Assembly: GCA_017962085.1 (NCBI GenBank)
Contig: JAGCWA010000024.1
Span: 62,001 to 126,000 of the forward strand
Source: Paludibacteraceae bacterium
GTDB taxonomy: Bacteria > Bacteroidota > Bacteroidia > Bacteroidales > Paludibacteraceae
Direction: 5' to 3'
DNA: 64,000 bases
Under the pieces are notes generated by a model that saw nothing but the letters and a program-made list of their open reading frames with translations, did no database searches and was not told the DNA's origin. Below, in pieces: positions 7,866-15,776 of the stretch. Within the stretch, counting starts at the first letter, position 1. Each line of letters opens with the position of its first letter. The translations under genes and the position numbers were made by a program.

Positions 7866-8202
7866 GGACAAAGGAAGGTTGGAGCATATGATGAAATCCA
7901 TTGAGAAAGTGTATGATTACACTAATGGATTGGAATATGAATCTTTTTCTGCGGATTCCTTACGTCTGCATGCAACGATGTATAATGTCCAAATCATAGG
8001 TGAGGCTGTTTGCAAACTGACCAACGAGTTTAAGGCAAATCACCCGAATACGAATTGGCGTGTCATTGAAAAAATGAGACATATCCTAGTCCATGATTAT
8101 TATCAGATTGACACTGCGATCCTTTGGGATGTCATCAAAGTGGATTTGCCTGAGTTGGAAAGGCAATTAAATGAATATATTAGCGAATATCCCACCAAAT
8201 GA
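7849..8202 (+). CDS. hepT: HepT-type HEPN RNase toxin (DUF86)
   Basis: 117-residue all-helical HEPN protein. The RNase motif Rx4H followed by xY is present as RHILVHDY (R77, H82, Y84); the tyrosine is the residue AMPylated by MntA in characterised systems. The segment YNVQIIGEAVCKL is the typical second-helix block of DUF86. Such proteins cleave RNA, reported substrates including tRNA ends, and act as a toxin held in check by the adjacent mntA product. The ATG lies inside mntA, so translation is coupled. Methionines about 14 residues later are alternative starts. Confidence 0.88.
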   Translation: MKEECRDKGRLEHMMKSIEKVYDYTNGLEYESFSADSLRLHATMYNVQIIGEAVCKLTNEFKANHPNTNWRVIEKMRHILVHDYYQIDTAILWDVIKVDLPELERQLNEYISEYPTK

Positions 8203-8205
8203 TAT

Positions 8206-8213
8206 TATCTTTG
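8206..8213 (+). promoter_or_regulatory. Promoter -7 box upstream of the four-helix-bundle gene
   Basis: TATCTTTG fits TAnnTTTG and lies 3 nt after the hepT stop, about 100 nt before the next ATG. No clear TTTG element at the expected upstream distance was found, so confidence is moderate. Confidence 0.45.
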
Positions 8214-8314
8214 TAGCCGATGCCGGGCGGAAGATTTAGGCTCGGTGTGATTGGGACGTGGATGTTACTGCGCCTGTTTTTATGAATAAATTCTAATTGT
8301 TTTTGTTATAATCG

Positions 8315-8860
8315 ATGAAGGAAGAATTGATACCTCACAGAGGTGATTACAAAAAATTGCTTTCGTACCAGAAAACGGATGTGATTTATTGTCTGACTTA
8401 CTACTTTGTGGAGCATTATCTGCGGCGTAATGACCGTACTTGTGACCAGATGATTCAGGCTGCTCGATCTGGCAAGCAGAACATCATAGAGGGGTGTGCC
8501 GCCAGTAGCACAAGTGCTAAGACGGAGATTAAATTGGTAAACGTGGCGAAAGCCAGTCTGCAGGAATTGCTTGAGGATTACGAGGATTACCTAAAGACTC
8601 GTTGCCACAGGCAATGGGAAGAGGATTCCGTGGAGTTGCTGAAAATGCGTGAGCTGGGCACCAAACACAACGACACTGCCTTTTTCATGAATATTGCCCA
8701 AACTCGTCCCCCTGAGACAATCGCCAACATGTGCATCGTGCTGATAAAGCAAGCTGACTACCTGCTTTTTAAACAGTTGAAACGCCTGGAACAGGATTTC
8801 TTGGCTAATGGCGGTTTTAACGAAAGGATGTACCGTTTACGCTCAAAGCGAAGGGAATAG
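8315..8860 (+). CDS. Four-helix-bundle (23S rRNA intervening-sequence/Avd-like) protein with suffix domain
   Basis: 181 residues, mostly helical. The core (about 10-130) has the family pattern KTDVIYCLTYYFVEHYL, CDQMIQAARSGKQNIIEG and SKTEIKLVNVAKASLQELLEDYEDYL, as in the proteins encoded in 23S rRNA intervening sequences and the Avd accessory protein of diversity-generating retroelements. A C-terminal suffix helix (ETIANMCIVLIKQADYLLFKQLKRLEQDFL) follows. The proteins are positively charged and thought to bind nucleic acid, but the role of the chromosomal form is unknown. No reverse transcriptase or variable repeat is nearby, so this is not a diversity-generating element. Its stop codon lies in a perfect hairpin, followed by 9-bp repeats. 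Confidence 0.85.
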   Translation: MKEELIPHRGDYKKLLSYQKTDVIYCLTYYFVEHYLRRNDRTCDQMIQAARSGKQNIIEGCAASSTSAKTEIKLVNVAKASLQELLEDYEDYLKTRCHRQWEEDSVELLKMRELGTKHNDTAFFMNIAQTRPPETIANMCIVLIKQADYLLFKQLKRLEQDFLANGGFNERMYRLRSKRRE

Positions 8861-8875
8861 TCCACTATTCCCTTC
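8850..8875. repeat. Perfect 11-bp inverted repeat across the end of the four-helix-bundle gene
   Basis: GAAGGGAATAG at 8850-8860 pairs perfectly with CTATTCCCTTC at 8865-8875 around the loop TCCA. The left arm contains the gene's stop codon. No T-tract follows, so it is not a classical terminator. A second copy of the right arm, TATTCCCTTCCC, occurs at 8954-8965 after the 9-bp repeats, so the left arm could pair with either. Confidence 0.75.
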
Positions 8876-8885
8876 CCTCCTTACA

Positions 8886-8957
8886 GTCCTTACTGACCTT
8901 ATCGACCTTACTGACCTTATCGACCTTATCGACCTTATCGACCTTATTGACCTTATT
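8886..8957. repeat. Array of eight 9-bp tandem repeats (GACCTTATC type)
   Basis: Eight consecutive 9-mers: GTCCTTACT once, then variants of GACCTTATC, GACCTTACT and GACCTTATT. Variation is confined mainly to the last two bases plus one change in the first unit. The array sits between the two copies of TATTCCCTTCCC and ends in a C8 run. The unit length keeps a frame open on both strands, giving spurious DLIDLI- and SIRSIR-type ORFs that I do not consider genes. Confidence 0.85.
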
Positions 8958-8989
8958 CCCTTCCCCCCCCCACTTTCCAAATTATTTAC

Positions 8990-8997
8990 TACCTTTG
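8990..8997 (+). promoter_or_regulatory. Promoter -7 box for the AlkD-like gene
   Basis: TACCTTTG, an exact TAnnTTTG, ends 19 nt before the ATG at 9017. The upstream 33-region is pyrimidine-rich and has no TTTG at the expected distance. Confidence 0.5.
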
Positions 8998-9016
8998 TAC
9001 TCCCAAGAACAAAATT

Positions 9017-9688
9017 ATGGACGAATTTTTCATGTATGACGAGGAAATGGAGCAGCAGGTGAATCAAGTGAAACGCATGCTTCATCTCTCTATGAATGGT
9101 GTGGTCTCCGAGTGCATGTCCGCTGCTGGATTGGACTACAAGACGATCTATGGCGTGCAGTTGCCTCGCCTCAAGGAGATGGCTGCTGGCATGGAGAAGC
9201 GCAAACCCTTGGCTCGACGCTTGTGGGTGTCGAACTGTAGGGAGATGATGCTGCTGGCCACGATGCTCTGTCCCGCCGATTCCTTCAGCGCCGAGGAGGC
9301 GGTGAAGTGGCTCTCCGAATGTTATAACATGGAGTTGGTGGAGCAACTCTGCCTGAACCTCCTGCGTGATATGGAGGGGGCTGACGCACTGATTCCCTCT
9401 TTGTTGGGGATGCAAGGGAAATACATGAGGGCGGGCGCCTATGTGCTGGCCTCTTTCTTGTATATGCGCGGCACGTTGACCTGTGAGGCGGAGGATGCCT
9501 GCAAGACGGCGCTGAAGAGTGACCTCTCCGCTGACGATTATGCGGTCTATGCCTCTGTCGCCCGCTTCCTGCGTGTGCTCTCCGATAGGGAGCGCAAGTA
9601 CGTGGAGGACCTTGTCGGCGAACTGGAGGATGCTACCGGTAAGGGCGCTTCCTTCGTGCGGGAGAATGTGCGTATGATGTTAATGTGA
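9017..9688 (+). CDS. DNA alkylation repair (AlkD-like) HEAT-repeat protein
   Basis: 223 residues, helical, with the start pattern of the Bacteroidales AlkD-like family: RMLHLSMNGVVSECMSAAGLDYKTIYGV followed in the next helices by LPRLKEMA, LARRLWVSNCREMMLLATML and a series of two-helix repeats. AlkD-type enzymes remove bulky or positively charged alkyl bases by wrapping DNA in a HEAT superhelix. I cannot confirm the catalytic aspartate and tryptophans of the Bacillus enzyme, so glycosylase activity is only presumed. The gene has its own -7 box and is followed 14 nt later by the hemolysin III-like gene, which may be co-transcribed. Confidence 0.7.
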   Translation: MDEFFMYDEEMEQQVNQVKRMLHLSMNGVVSECMSAAGLDYKTIYGVQLPRLKEMAAGMEKRKPLARRLWVSNCREMMLLATMLCPADSFSAEEAVKWLSECYNMELVEQLCLNLLRDMEGADALIPSLLGMQGKYMRAGAYVLASFLYMRGTLTCEAEDACKTALKSDLSADDYAVYASVARFLRVLSDRERKYVEDLVGELEDATGKGASFVRENVRMMLM

Positions 9689-9702
9689 TGATGTGGTAAT
9701 AT

Positions 9703-10329
9703 ATGTTTGATAAAGAAAAAGCTGAATTTGCGAATACGTGGACGCATGCTGTTGCCTTGCTCCTTTTTTGCCTGATGGCGATTCCCCTTTTGATGAGGGC
9801 CTTCAGCCATGGCTCCGCAGCGTTGGATTTGGGTATGATTCTTTTTGTGGTGGGTGAGGTGATGATGTTCGGCTCCTCCACGCTGTACCATTGGTTCAGG
9901 GATCCCGAAAAGAAACGCATGATGCGTTACTTCGACCATAGCGCGATCTATGTTTCCATTGCGGGCTCCTATTCCCCTATATTGTTGCATGCGATCGGTG
10001 GCACGTTGGGCAACGTCTGCTTCTTCGTCATTTGGAGCCTGACGCTGTTGGGCATTGTCTATAAGATTTTCTTCCTGGGCAAGTATCCTAAGTTCTCCTT
10101 GGGCCTCTATCTGGTGATGGGCTGGCTGATCATCATCCTTATCAAACCTGTATTCGAGACGTTCCCTGCCAGCAGCCTGTGGATGATGTTGGGCGAGGGG
10201 ATCGCTTTCACGCTGGGCACCTATTTCTTCTGGAAGGACGATTCCCGCACCTACTACCATTCCATTTGGCATGCGTTCGTCTTCATGGGGTGCCTTTTCC
10301 ACTGCCTACTCCTCTGGTTCCTCCTCTAG
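9703..10329 (+). CDS. Hemolysin III family (PAQR/YqfA-like) membrane protein
   Basis: 208 residues with seven predicted membrane segments. Metal-site motifs of the PAQR/hemolysin III family are visible: GSSTLYHWF after the second helix, YFDHSAIYVSIAGSYSPI, and the C-terminal HAFVFMGCLFHCLLLW. The first helix begins at EFANTWTHAVALLLFCLMAIPLL, the family's N-terminal signature. It is an inner-membrane protein; despite the name a haemolytic role is unlikely and the physiological role in bacteria is unsettled. The 3' end overlaps the convergent DUF4924 gene by 24 nt, with no terminator between them. Confidence 0.85.
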   Translation: MFDKEKAEFANTWTHAVALLLFCLMAIPLLMRAFSHGSAALDLGMILFVVGEVMMFGSSTLYHWFRDPEKKRMMRYFDHSAIYVSIAGSYSPILLHAIGGTLGNVCFFVIWSLTLLGIVYKIFFLGKYPKFSLGLYLVMGWLIIILIKPVFETFPASSLWMMLGEGIAFTLGTYFFWKDDSRTYYHSIWHAFVFMGCLFHCLLLWFLL

Positions 10330-10851
10330 CCAGGTCTTGTATTTCTGTGCGAGGACGGCCATCAATTGGCTAATCTGCTTCACGGCGGTCATCGTCTCTG
10401 CCGTAACCTCCTTTTTCTGTAGCTTGAGCATTAGAACACCATACAATGCCTGCAGCGAGAGCTCCACGTCGTTGGTCTCTTCTCCCGCCTTCGCCTTCCC
10501 CCTGAATTCGACGAGGAAGGGTAGGGTCTTGAAGAACAAGGCGTTGTACTGAATCTCCTTAGGCTTCTGCAACAGCTCCATGTGCAGGTCGTTGAGGTCC
10601 TCCACGGTGTTCTTGATGAATTGCAGATGTCCCTTCTCCTCCACATGCTCCAGTTTCATCATCTGGATGAGGTTCTCGTACCAATCCCTCATCTCCTTCT
10701 TGGTGCCTTCGTCCACCGGGTAGGGGTCGATGATGAGTTGTTGGATCTTCTCGATGTCCAGCTGGTTGGCTCTCAGCAAATCCTCCAGCTGCCACATGTA
10801 GATGATGTATTCGGCGATGTTCTCCTCTTTCTTTTGCCTTGCGATTAGCAT
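10306..10851 (-). CDS. DUF4924 family protein
   Basis: 181 residues, fully helical, cytoplasmic. The start MLIARQKKEENIAEYIIYMW and the following LEDLLRANQLD match the DUF4924 family found almost only in Bacteroidales. A second conserved block is HLQFIKNTVEDLNDLHMELL. No function has been assigned. It is the last gene of the long minus-strand run that includes mutL, 16 nt after the WG-repeat gene, and its last 24 nt overlap the convergent hemolysin III-like gene. Confidence 0.8.
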   Translation of the reverse strand: MLIARQKKEENIAEYIIYMWQLEDLLRANQLDIEKIQQLIIDPYPVDEGTKKEMRDWYENLIQMMKLEHVEEKGHLQFIKNTVEDLNDLHMELLQKPKEIQYNALFFKTLPFLVEFRGKAKAGEETNDVELSLQALYGVLMLKLQKKEVTAETMTAVKQISQLMAVLAQKYKTWLEEEPEE

Positions 10852-10867
10852 GATTTTCTACTGATGA

Positions 10868-11374
10868 TTATTTCTTTTTCGTGGTTGATATGAGCTTGCC
10901 CTTCTTGGTGAACTCGAAGCCTTTCGTACCGTTGTGGTAGATGTAGGTGTTTCTCTCCTCGTCCCAGACCTTATGGTATCCGCAAGGCATCACAACTTTC
11001 CCTTTTTTGTCGATGACACCCCACAGTCCGCCTTGTGCGTTGCCGTCCGCGCCTTCAGCTTGTGCGCCTTTGTTGACGAGGCAGTTGTTGCCGGCGAATT
11101 GCTCCGCTAGGTCGTATTGTGGAACGATCACGATCACACCCTTCTTGTCGATGAAACCGATCTTACCATCCTTCACGATGCGTTGCAGACCGCTGACGAA
11201 CTTGTCCGGCGTGCCGTTGTCCGTATAGACGGAGCAGTAATCCTCCCCGTCCTCTGTTTGGTAGGTGTAGACGTAGGTTTTGCCTACTTTCTCCTTGTGG
11301 AGCTGCAGGCTTTGTGCGTTGGCCATTCCGATGAATGTGAATGCCAGCATGAGTGTGAACGCTAATTTTTTCAT
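10868..11374 (-). CDS. Secreted WG-repeat protein
   Basis: 168 residues with a signal peptide (MKKLAFTLMLAFTFIGMANAQ). Two WG-type repeats are visible: KIGFIDKKGVIVIVPQYDLAEQF and LWGVIDKKGKVVMPCGYHKVW, and a partial third. WG repeats are small beta units without known catalysis; such proteins are usually exported to the periplasm or surface. It sits 19 nt downstream of the S4-domain gene and 16 nt upstream of DUF4924 on the same strand, so it is probably in the same transcript. Function unknown. Confidence 0.8.
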   Translation of the reverse strand: MKKLAFTLMLAFTFIGMANAQSLQLHKEKVGKTYVYTYQTEDGEDYCSVYTDNGTPDKFVSGLQRIVKDGKIGFIDKKGVIVIVPQYDLAEQFAGNNCLVNKGAQAEGADGNAQGGLWGVIDKKGKVVMPCGYHKVWDEERNTYIYHNGTKGFEFTKKGKLISTTKKK

Positions 11375-11393
11375 GATCTTATTGTTTTTTTAG

Positions 11394-11843
11394 TTATTCA
11401 TTATCGTCGTCATCGTCGGAGAAATCGAAGAGGAAATCATCGTCCAACCCATAGCTTGGTTCGATGTACTCTTCCAGGTCGCGCCTTTCCTTCTTGGTAG
11501 GCCTGCCGGTTCCCCTGTCTCTTCTTCCGCTGATGTTATATTTGCTTAACTCTAATATCTGAAGCTGTTCCGGACTGGTCACGTTCTCCATGAATTCGGG
11601 CACGAGCTTGGCGCCCATCCTGTTTTCGCTCAGTCCGATTACCTTGAAGGAGTAAACGACAGGTGGCCGCTTGATCTGTATCACGTCGTTGATCCTAATC
11701 ATCTTGGAGGCCTTCACGTTGGTGCCACCCATCATGACCCTCCCTTTTTTGCAGGCGTCCGCCGCTATGGTGCGGGTCTTGAATAGGCGTACCGCCCACA
11801 TCCATTTGTCTATGCGTACTTCTTCTTTCTCTTCTTTCGCCAT
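11394..11843 (-). CDS. S4-domain RNA-binding protein (Hsp15-like)
   Basis: 149 residues. Residues about 10-70 form an S4 domain: VRIDKWMWAVRLFKTRTIAADACKKGRV and VKASKMIRINDVIQI. E. coli Hsp15 (HslR), the nearest characterised relative, binds stalled 50S subunits carrying nascent chains and recycles them. The C-terminal part contains a basic region (SGRRDRGTGRPTKKERRD) and ends in a strongly acidic tail rich in Asp. The ATG overlaps the mutL stop by one base (TAATG), so the two are translationally coupled. Confidence 0.85.
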   Translation of the reverse strand: MAKEEKEEVRIDKWMWAVRLFKTRTIAADACKKGRVMMGGTNVKASKMIRINDVIQIKRPPVVYSFKVIGLSENRMGAKLVPEFMENVTSPEQLQILELSKYNISGRRDRGTGRPTKKERRDLEEYIEPSYGLDDDFLFDFSDDDDDNE

Positions 11844-13729
11844 TATTTGAATCCTTTCTCTATATCGTCTGTAGGCAAAATCTTTAGGATCGCCTTGTTG
11901 TCGGGGGTGAAGTTAGGCTCCGGAAGCCTGAGTAGGTTATTGACCAATGACATCATCTCCTTGTCGCTGAGTTCCCTTCCGTATGGTGTGGCGGATAGTT
12001 TCGCCATGGAGAGCGCCACCTGCTCCGCGATCTGGGTCTTGAAGTCGATGCGTGACTCCTTGAGGGATGCGATGATGTTGGTGATGTATTCCTTGGCTGA
12101 ACCGTTCTCCATGTTGGCGGGTGTGCCGTTGATGCTGTAGGTGTTTTTTCCTAACGGGGAGAGGTCGAACCCGATGTACTGTAGGTCTTCCAAGGCATCT
12201 CCCAAGATCATATTCTCCGACTCTGTCAGCTCGATGATTTCAGGGAATAGCATCTGTTGGGAGGCGTTCTGCTTGCGGGATATGAGGCTCATGTACTGGT
12301 CGTACAGAATCCTCACGTGTGCCCTGTGCTGGTCGATGCACATCAGTCCGGACTTGACGGGCGTGATGATGTATTTGTTCTTGAACTGCATGTATTCCAC
12401 ATGCGTCTCTTCCGTGTCGGCTTGCGTGTCTGCCTCCCTTTGCGGATCCTCTTCGTCTGGCTCCATGTTGGCGTACAGACTGGTCTCTGTCTCGTCCGGA
12501 GTGTAGTTCTGCGCGTCGGAAGGGGTCCATTTGCTGGACTCGAACCCTTCGTAGAGGTTTTCCCAGCCTATTGTGCTCTTGCGGTTGTAGGAGCTGTGGC
12601 TCTGTTCCCGCTCGAACGGGTTGTAGTTCGGGTCGATTGTCACCTCCGGCGCATTGACGGAGGTGCTGCTTCTGTGCGAGAAGGCGGGCAGTTCCGACGC
12701 TCCCTCGCTGTCGAAGTCGATGCTTGGCGCGATGTTGAATTTGCCCAATCCTTCCCTGACGCCTGACATGACGAGCGGCCAGATGGCGCTTTCGTTCTCG
12801 AACTTGATCTCTGTCTTGGTTGGGTGGATGTTCACGTCGATGCTCTCAGGGTCTATCTCGAAGTAGATGAAATAGTCGGGCGACGTGCCTGGCTGCAGCA
12901 TCGTGCCGTAGGCTTGCACCACTGCGCTATGGAAATAGCTATGCTTCATGAACCTGCCGTTCACGAAGAAGAATTGCCTGTCGTTTTTCTTCTTGGCGGT
13001 CTCTGGTTTTCCCACGTAGCCGTGGATGCGTGCCAACGTGGAGTCCACATGGATGGTGAAAAGCTGTGAAGTGATGCCTTTGACGCTCTTGAAGACGTTG
13101 CCGATGCGTTCCTTGTGGTTGCCTTTCTTCAGGGAGGCGCACATCTGGTCGTTGTGGATGAGCTGGAACTCTATCTGAGGGTATACCAGCGCTATGCGGT
13201 TGAATTCCCGCTCTATCTGGGAGAATTCGTATGCGTTCGATTTGAGGAATTTACGACGGGCGGGTACGTTGTAGAAGATGTTCTTCACCGCGAAATTGGT
13301 TCCCACGGGGCAAGAAACGGAGGTTTGGTTCTCCACCTTGCACCCAGCCACTTCGATGAGGGTGCCCACTTCGTCCTCCGGCCTTCTGGTACGGAGCTCC
13401 ACTTGCGCGATGGAGGCGATGGAGGCCAACGCTTCCCCACGGAAACCCATGGTGTGCAGGGAGAAGAGGTCTTCCGCCGATTGTATCTTGGAGGTGGCGT
13501 GCCGCTCGAAGGCGATGCGCGCGTCTGTCTCGCTCATGCCCTTGCCGTTGTCGATTACTTGTATGAGGGTTCGTCCGGCATCTTTGATCACGACCTGTAT
13601 GCTGTCCGCACCTGCGTCGATGGAGTTCTCCACCAATTCTTTGATGACGGAGGCAGGCCGTTGGATCACTTCTCCTGCCGCTATCTGGTTGGCTACGGAA
13701 TCGGGTAGTACGTGTATGATGTCGCTCAT
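11843..13729 (-). CDS. mutL: DNA mismatch repair protein MutL
   Basis: 628 residues. The N-terminal GHKL ATPase is complete: ELVENSIDAGADSIQ, DNGKGM and GFRGEALASIASIAQ, followed by the transducer domain with NPARRKFL-type NVPARRKFLKS. A variable linker (about 350-440) leads to the C-terminal dimerisation domain. At the endonuclease motif DQHAx2Ex4E this protein has DQHRAHVRILYD, so both glutamates are replaced (Val and Asp); incision activity is therefore uncertain. MutL couples MutS mismatch recognition to strand removal. The S4-domain gene overlaps its end by one base, and a small tail-anchored protein gene lies 61 nt upstream. Confidence 0.95.
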   Translation of the reverse strand: MSDIIHVLPDSVANQIAAGEVIQRPASVIKELVENSIDAGADSIQVVIKDAGRTLIQVIDNGKGMSETDARIAFERHATSKIQSAEDLFSLHTMGFRGEALASIASIAQVELRTRRPEDEVGTLIEVAGCKVENQTSVSCPVGTNFAVKNIFYNVPARRKFLKSNAYEFSQIEREFNRIALVYPQIEFQLIHNDQMCASLKKGNHKERIGNVFKSVKGITSQLFTIHVDSTLARIHGYVGKPETAKKKNDRQFFFVNGRFMKHSYFHSAVVQAYGTMLQPGTSPDYFIYFEIDPESIDVNIHPTKTEIKFENESAIWPLVMSGVREGLGKFNIAPSIDFDSEGASELPAFSHRSSTSVNAPEVTIDPNYNPFEREQSHSSYNRKSTIGWENLYEGFESSKWTPSDAQNYTPDETETSLYANMEPDEEDPQREADTQADTEETHVEYMQFKNKYIITPVKSGLMCIDQHRAHVRILYDQYMSLISRKQNASQQMLFPEIIELTESENMILGDALEDLQYIGFDLSPLGKNTYSINGTPANMENGSAKEYITNIIASLKESRIDFKTQIAEQVALSMAKLSATPYGRELSDKEMMSLVNNLLRLPEPNFTPDNKAILKILPTDDIEKGFK

Positions 13730-13790
13730 GAATCTGCTGTTTTTAAGGTGGGCTAAAGATTGGGTTGTACAAACAATGAATGGTCGGAGC

Positions 13791-14063
13791 TTACTTGAGC
13801 CAATAGATGAGGGCTACAATGACAATCGCCATGATGATGTAATGGACATTGTTCCCTTTCCGCTTCTTGTTTCGCTCTTCCCGCTGTGCGCTGAAGGCGT
13901 TTCTGATGTTGTCGGCATATAGCAATCCATTTTCCTTCGCCTCTTTTTTCTTACGGATACGCTCGATGCGTTTCTCACGCTCCTCCTTCTGGGGATCGTA
14001 GTAGATGTACTCGTGGTGGTATCGTCTGATATTGGGTGTTTTTGTGAAATTGAAAATTGCCAT
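13791..14063 (-). CDS. Small tail-anchored hypothetical protein
   Basis: 90 residues that I do not assign to a named family. The first half is hydrophilic and tyrosine-rich (NIRRYHHEYIYYDPQKEEREKR), the middle is a basic charged helix, and the last 18 residues form a single membrane segment (VHYIIMAIVIVALIYWLK). This suggests an inner-membrane protein with a cytoplasmic charged domain. It is 36 nt from the upstream ABC ATPase gene and 61 nt from mutL, same strand. The pattern is familiar from small conserved Bacteroidales proteins next to mutL, but no function is known. Confidence 0.7.
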   Translation of the reverse strand: MAIFNFTKTPNIRRYHHEYIYYDPQKEEREKRIERIRKKKEAKENGLLYADNIRNAFSAQREERNKKRKGNNVHYIIMAIVIVALIYWLK

Positions 14064-14099
14064 GCTTTTTCCTCCTTCAATTAAATATTCGTGAGTCCT

Positions 14100-15029
14100 T
14101 TATTTAGGGACGATTTGTGTGCCCTTCTGATCCTCAGTTGACTTGTCCTCAATGTGTTCGTAGTCAGTATCTGAAATCTTGACCTTCTTTTGGGGACGAG
14201 CATATTCCATATCCCTTTTTTCTCTCTCTCTTTCTTTTTGACGTGGAGTTTCCGAGGATTTCTTGTCGCGGAAGAAATTGTGAGCTTCCTTGATCTCCTT
14301 GTATAGGTTGGATGCGAAGATGAACTCCTCCAATGGTTCGCAGCCTGTGTCGAATATTTCGTCCTTCGTGCCTTGCCAAGCCTTCTCTCCCTTGCTGATG
14401 AACACGATGTTCTCACCGATCTCCATAACGGAGTTCATGTCGTGGGTGTTGACGATGGTGGTGATATTGAACTCGTGCGTGATGTCTTGGATCAACTGGT
14501 CTATCAGCAGGGAGGTCTTCGGGTCCAATCCTGAGTTAGGCTCATCGCAGAATAGGTATTTTGGGTTGAGCACGATGGCTCTGGCGATGGCGGCTCTCTT
14601 CTGCATACCTCCACTGATCTCCGCAGGGGATAAGTCCAACGCATGGGATAGTTCCACACGCGCTAAACAGAATTTGGCACGTTCTATTTTCTCCTCTTCG
14701 GTCATCTCCGTGAACATGTCCAGCGGGAATTTCACGTTCTCCAACACGCTCATGGAGTCGAATAGGGCGGAACCCTGGAAGAGCATACCGATCTCACGCC
14801 TGAGCGTGTTGAGCTCTTTCCTCTTCATGCTGGTGATGTTCCTCCCGTCGTAAAGTATCTCGCCCGAGTCGATTCTGTGGATGCCCACGACGCTCTTCAT
14901 CAGCACGGTCTTACCCGAACCGCTCTGTCCGATGATGAGGTTGGTCTTCCCAGTCTCGAAGATGGTGGATACGTCTTTGAGGACGGTGTTCCCGTCGAAT
15001 GATTTTATGGCGTGTTTTACTTCAATCAT
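14100..15029 (-). CDS. MlaF-type ABC transporter ATPase for lipid transport
   Basis: 309 residues. Walker A is GQSGSGKT (about residue 34), the signature is EISGGMQKRAAIARAI, and Walker B is YLFCDEPNSGLDP; the GGMQKR variant and the short spacing are typical of the Mkl/MlaF family that works with MlaE permeases in phospholipid transport across the periplasm. A charged extension of some 60 residues (about 250-309) follows the nucleotide-binding domain. It overlaps the MlaE-like gene by 4 nt. An MlaD (MCE) substrate-binding gene is not present next to it. Confidence 0.9.
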   Translation of the reverse strand: MIEVKHAIKSFDGNTVLKDVSTIFETGKTNLIIGQSGSGKTVLMKSVVGIHRIDSGEILYDGRNITSMKRKELNTLRREIGMLFQGSALFDSMSVLENVKFPLDMFTEMTEEEKIERAKFCLARVELSHALDLSPAEISGGMQKRAAIARAIVLNPKYLFCDEPNSGLDPKTSLLIDQLIQDITHEFNITTIVNTHDMNSVMEIGENIVFISKGEKAWQGTKDEIFDTGCEPLEEFIFASNLYKEIKEAHNFFRDKKSSETPRQKEREREKRDMEYARPQKKVKISDTDYEHIEDKSTEDQKGTQIVPK

Positions 15030-15772
15030 AGCAATAGCTTGGTTAACATGATGTCGAACAAGAGGATGAGCACGCTACTGTTCACCACCGCATCCGTACT
15101 TGCCTTACCCACTTCCAACGCGCCGCCCCTGACGGTGTAGCCGTAGAAGGAGGAGACTGAAGTGATGATGAAGGCGAAGATGACGCTCTTGATGATGGAG
15201 TAGGTGATGTAGTAGGGGGTGAACGCGTATTGAATACCCGATTCGTAGGCCTTCACGGTGATCATGTCTGTGAAGATGGCCACTCCGTAGCCTCCGATGA
15301 TGCCGACGAACATGCTCGTCAGAACGAGGAAAGGCATGATGGTCACGAATGCGGTGATCTTTGGCAATATCAGGAAGTTGGAGGAGTTGACGCCCATGAT
15401 GTCCAGTGCGTCTATCTGCTCCGTGATGCGCATGGTGCCTATCTCGGAGGCGATGTTCGAACCGACCTTGCCCGCTAAGATCAGGCATAGGATGGCGGAC
15501 GAGAACTCCAACAGCAATATGTCGCGCGTCGCCAATCCGATGAGGGTGTTCGGCAACAACGGGTTCTCCATGTTCTTGATCATCTGGATGGTGATGACCG
15601 CTCCGATGAAGATGGATATGATGACAACGATGGCCAAGGAGTCGATGCCTTGCTTCTTCAACTCCTCCTTGTATTGCCGGAAAAACATGCTCCATTTGTC
15701 CGGCTTGGCGAAAACCCTGTACATCAACTGCGTGTACGCACCGACTTTCTCTATTTCCTTGATGGCAAACAT
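15026..15772 (-). CDS. MlaE-type ABC transporter permease
   Basis: 248 residues, five to six membrane helices, with family blocks FIGAVITIQMIKN, LAGKVGSNIASEIGTMRITEQIDALDIMGVN and the C-terminal SFYGYTVRGGALEVGKASTDAVV. The EIGTMRITEQIDAL segment is the coupling helix that contacts the ATPase. MlaE permeases sit in the inner membrane and move phospholipids to or from periplasmic MCE proteins to keep the outer membrane asymmetric. The gene lies 4 nt downstream of DUF1846 and overlaps the ATPase gene by 4 nt. Confidence 0.92.
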   Translation of the reverse strand: MFAIKEIEKVGAYTQLMYRVFAKPDKWSMFFRQYKEELKKQGIDSLAIVVIISIFIGAVITIQMIKNMENPLLPNTLIGLATRDILLLEFSSAILCLILAGKVGSNIASEIGTMRITEQIDALDIMGVNSSNFLILPKITAFVTIMPFLVLTSMFVGIIGGYGVAIFTDMITVKAYESGIQYAFTPYYITYSIIKSVIFAFIITSVSSFYGYTVRGGALEVGKASTDAVVNSSVLILLFDIMLTKLLL

Positions 15773-15776
15773 TTTT

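Noticed and set aside
8315..8860. Diversity-generating retroelement, because the protein resembles Avd
   Set aside because: No reverse transcriptase, template repeat or variable repeat is nearby.
8808..9415. ORFs on both strands translating the 9-bp repeats (DLIDLI and SIRSIR types)
   Set aside because: A 9-bp unit without stop codons keeps frames open by chance; no homologous domain, and the frames overlap real genes.
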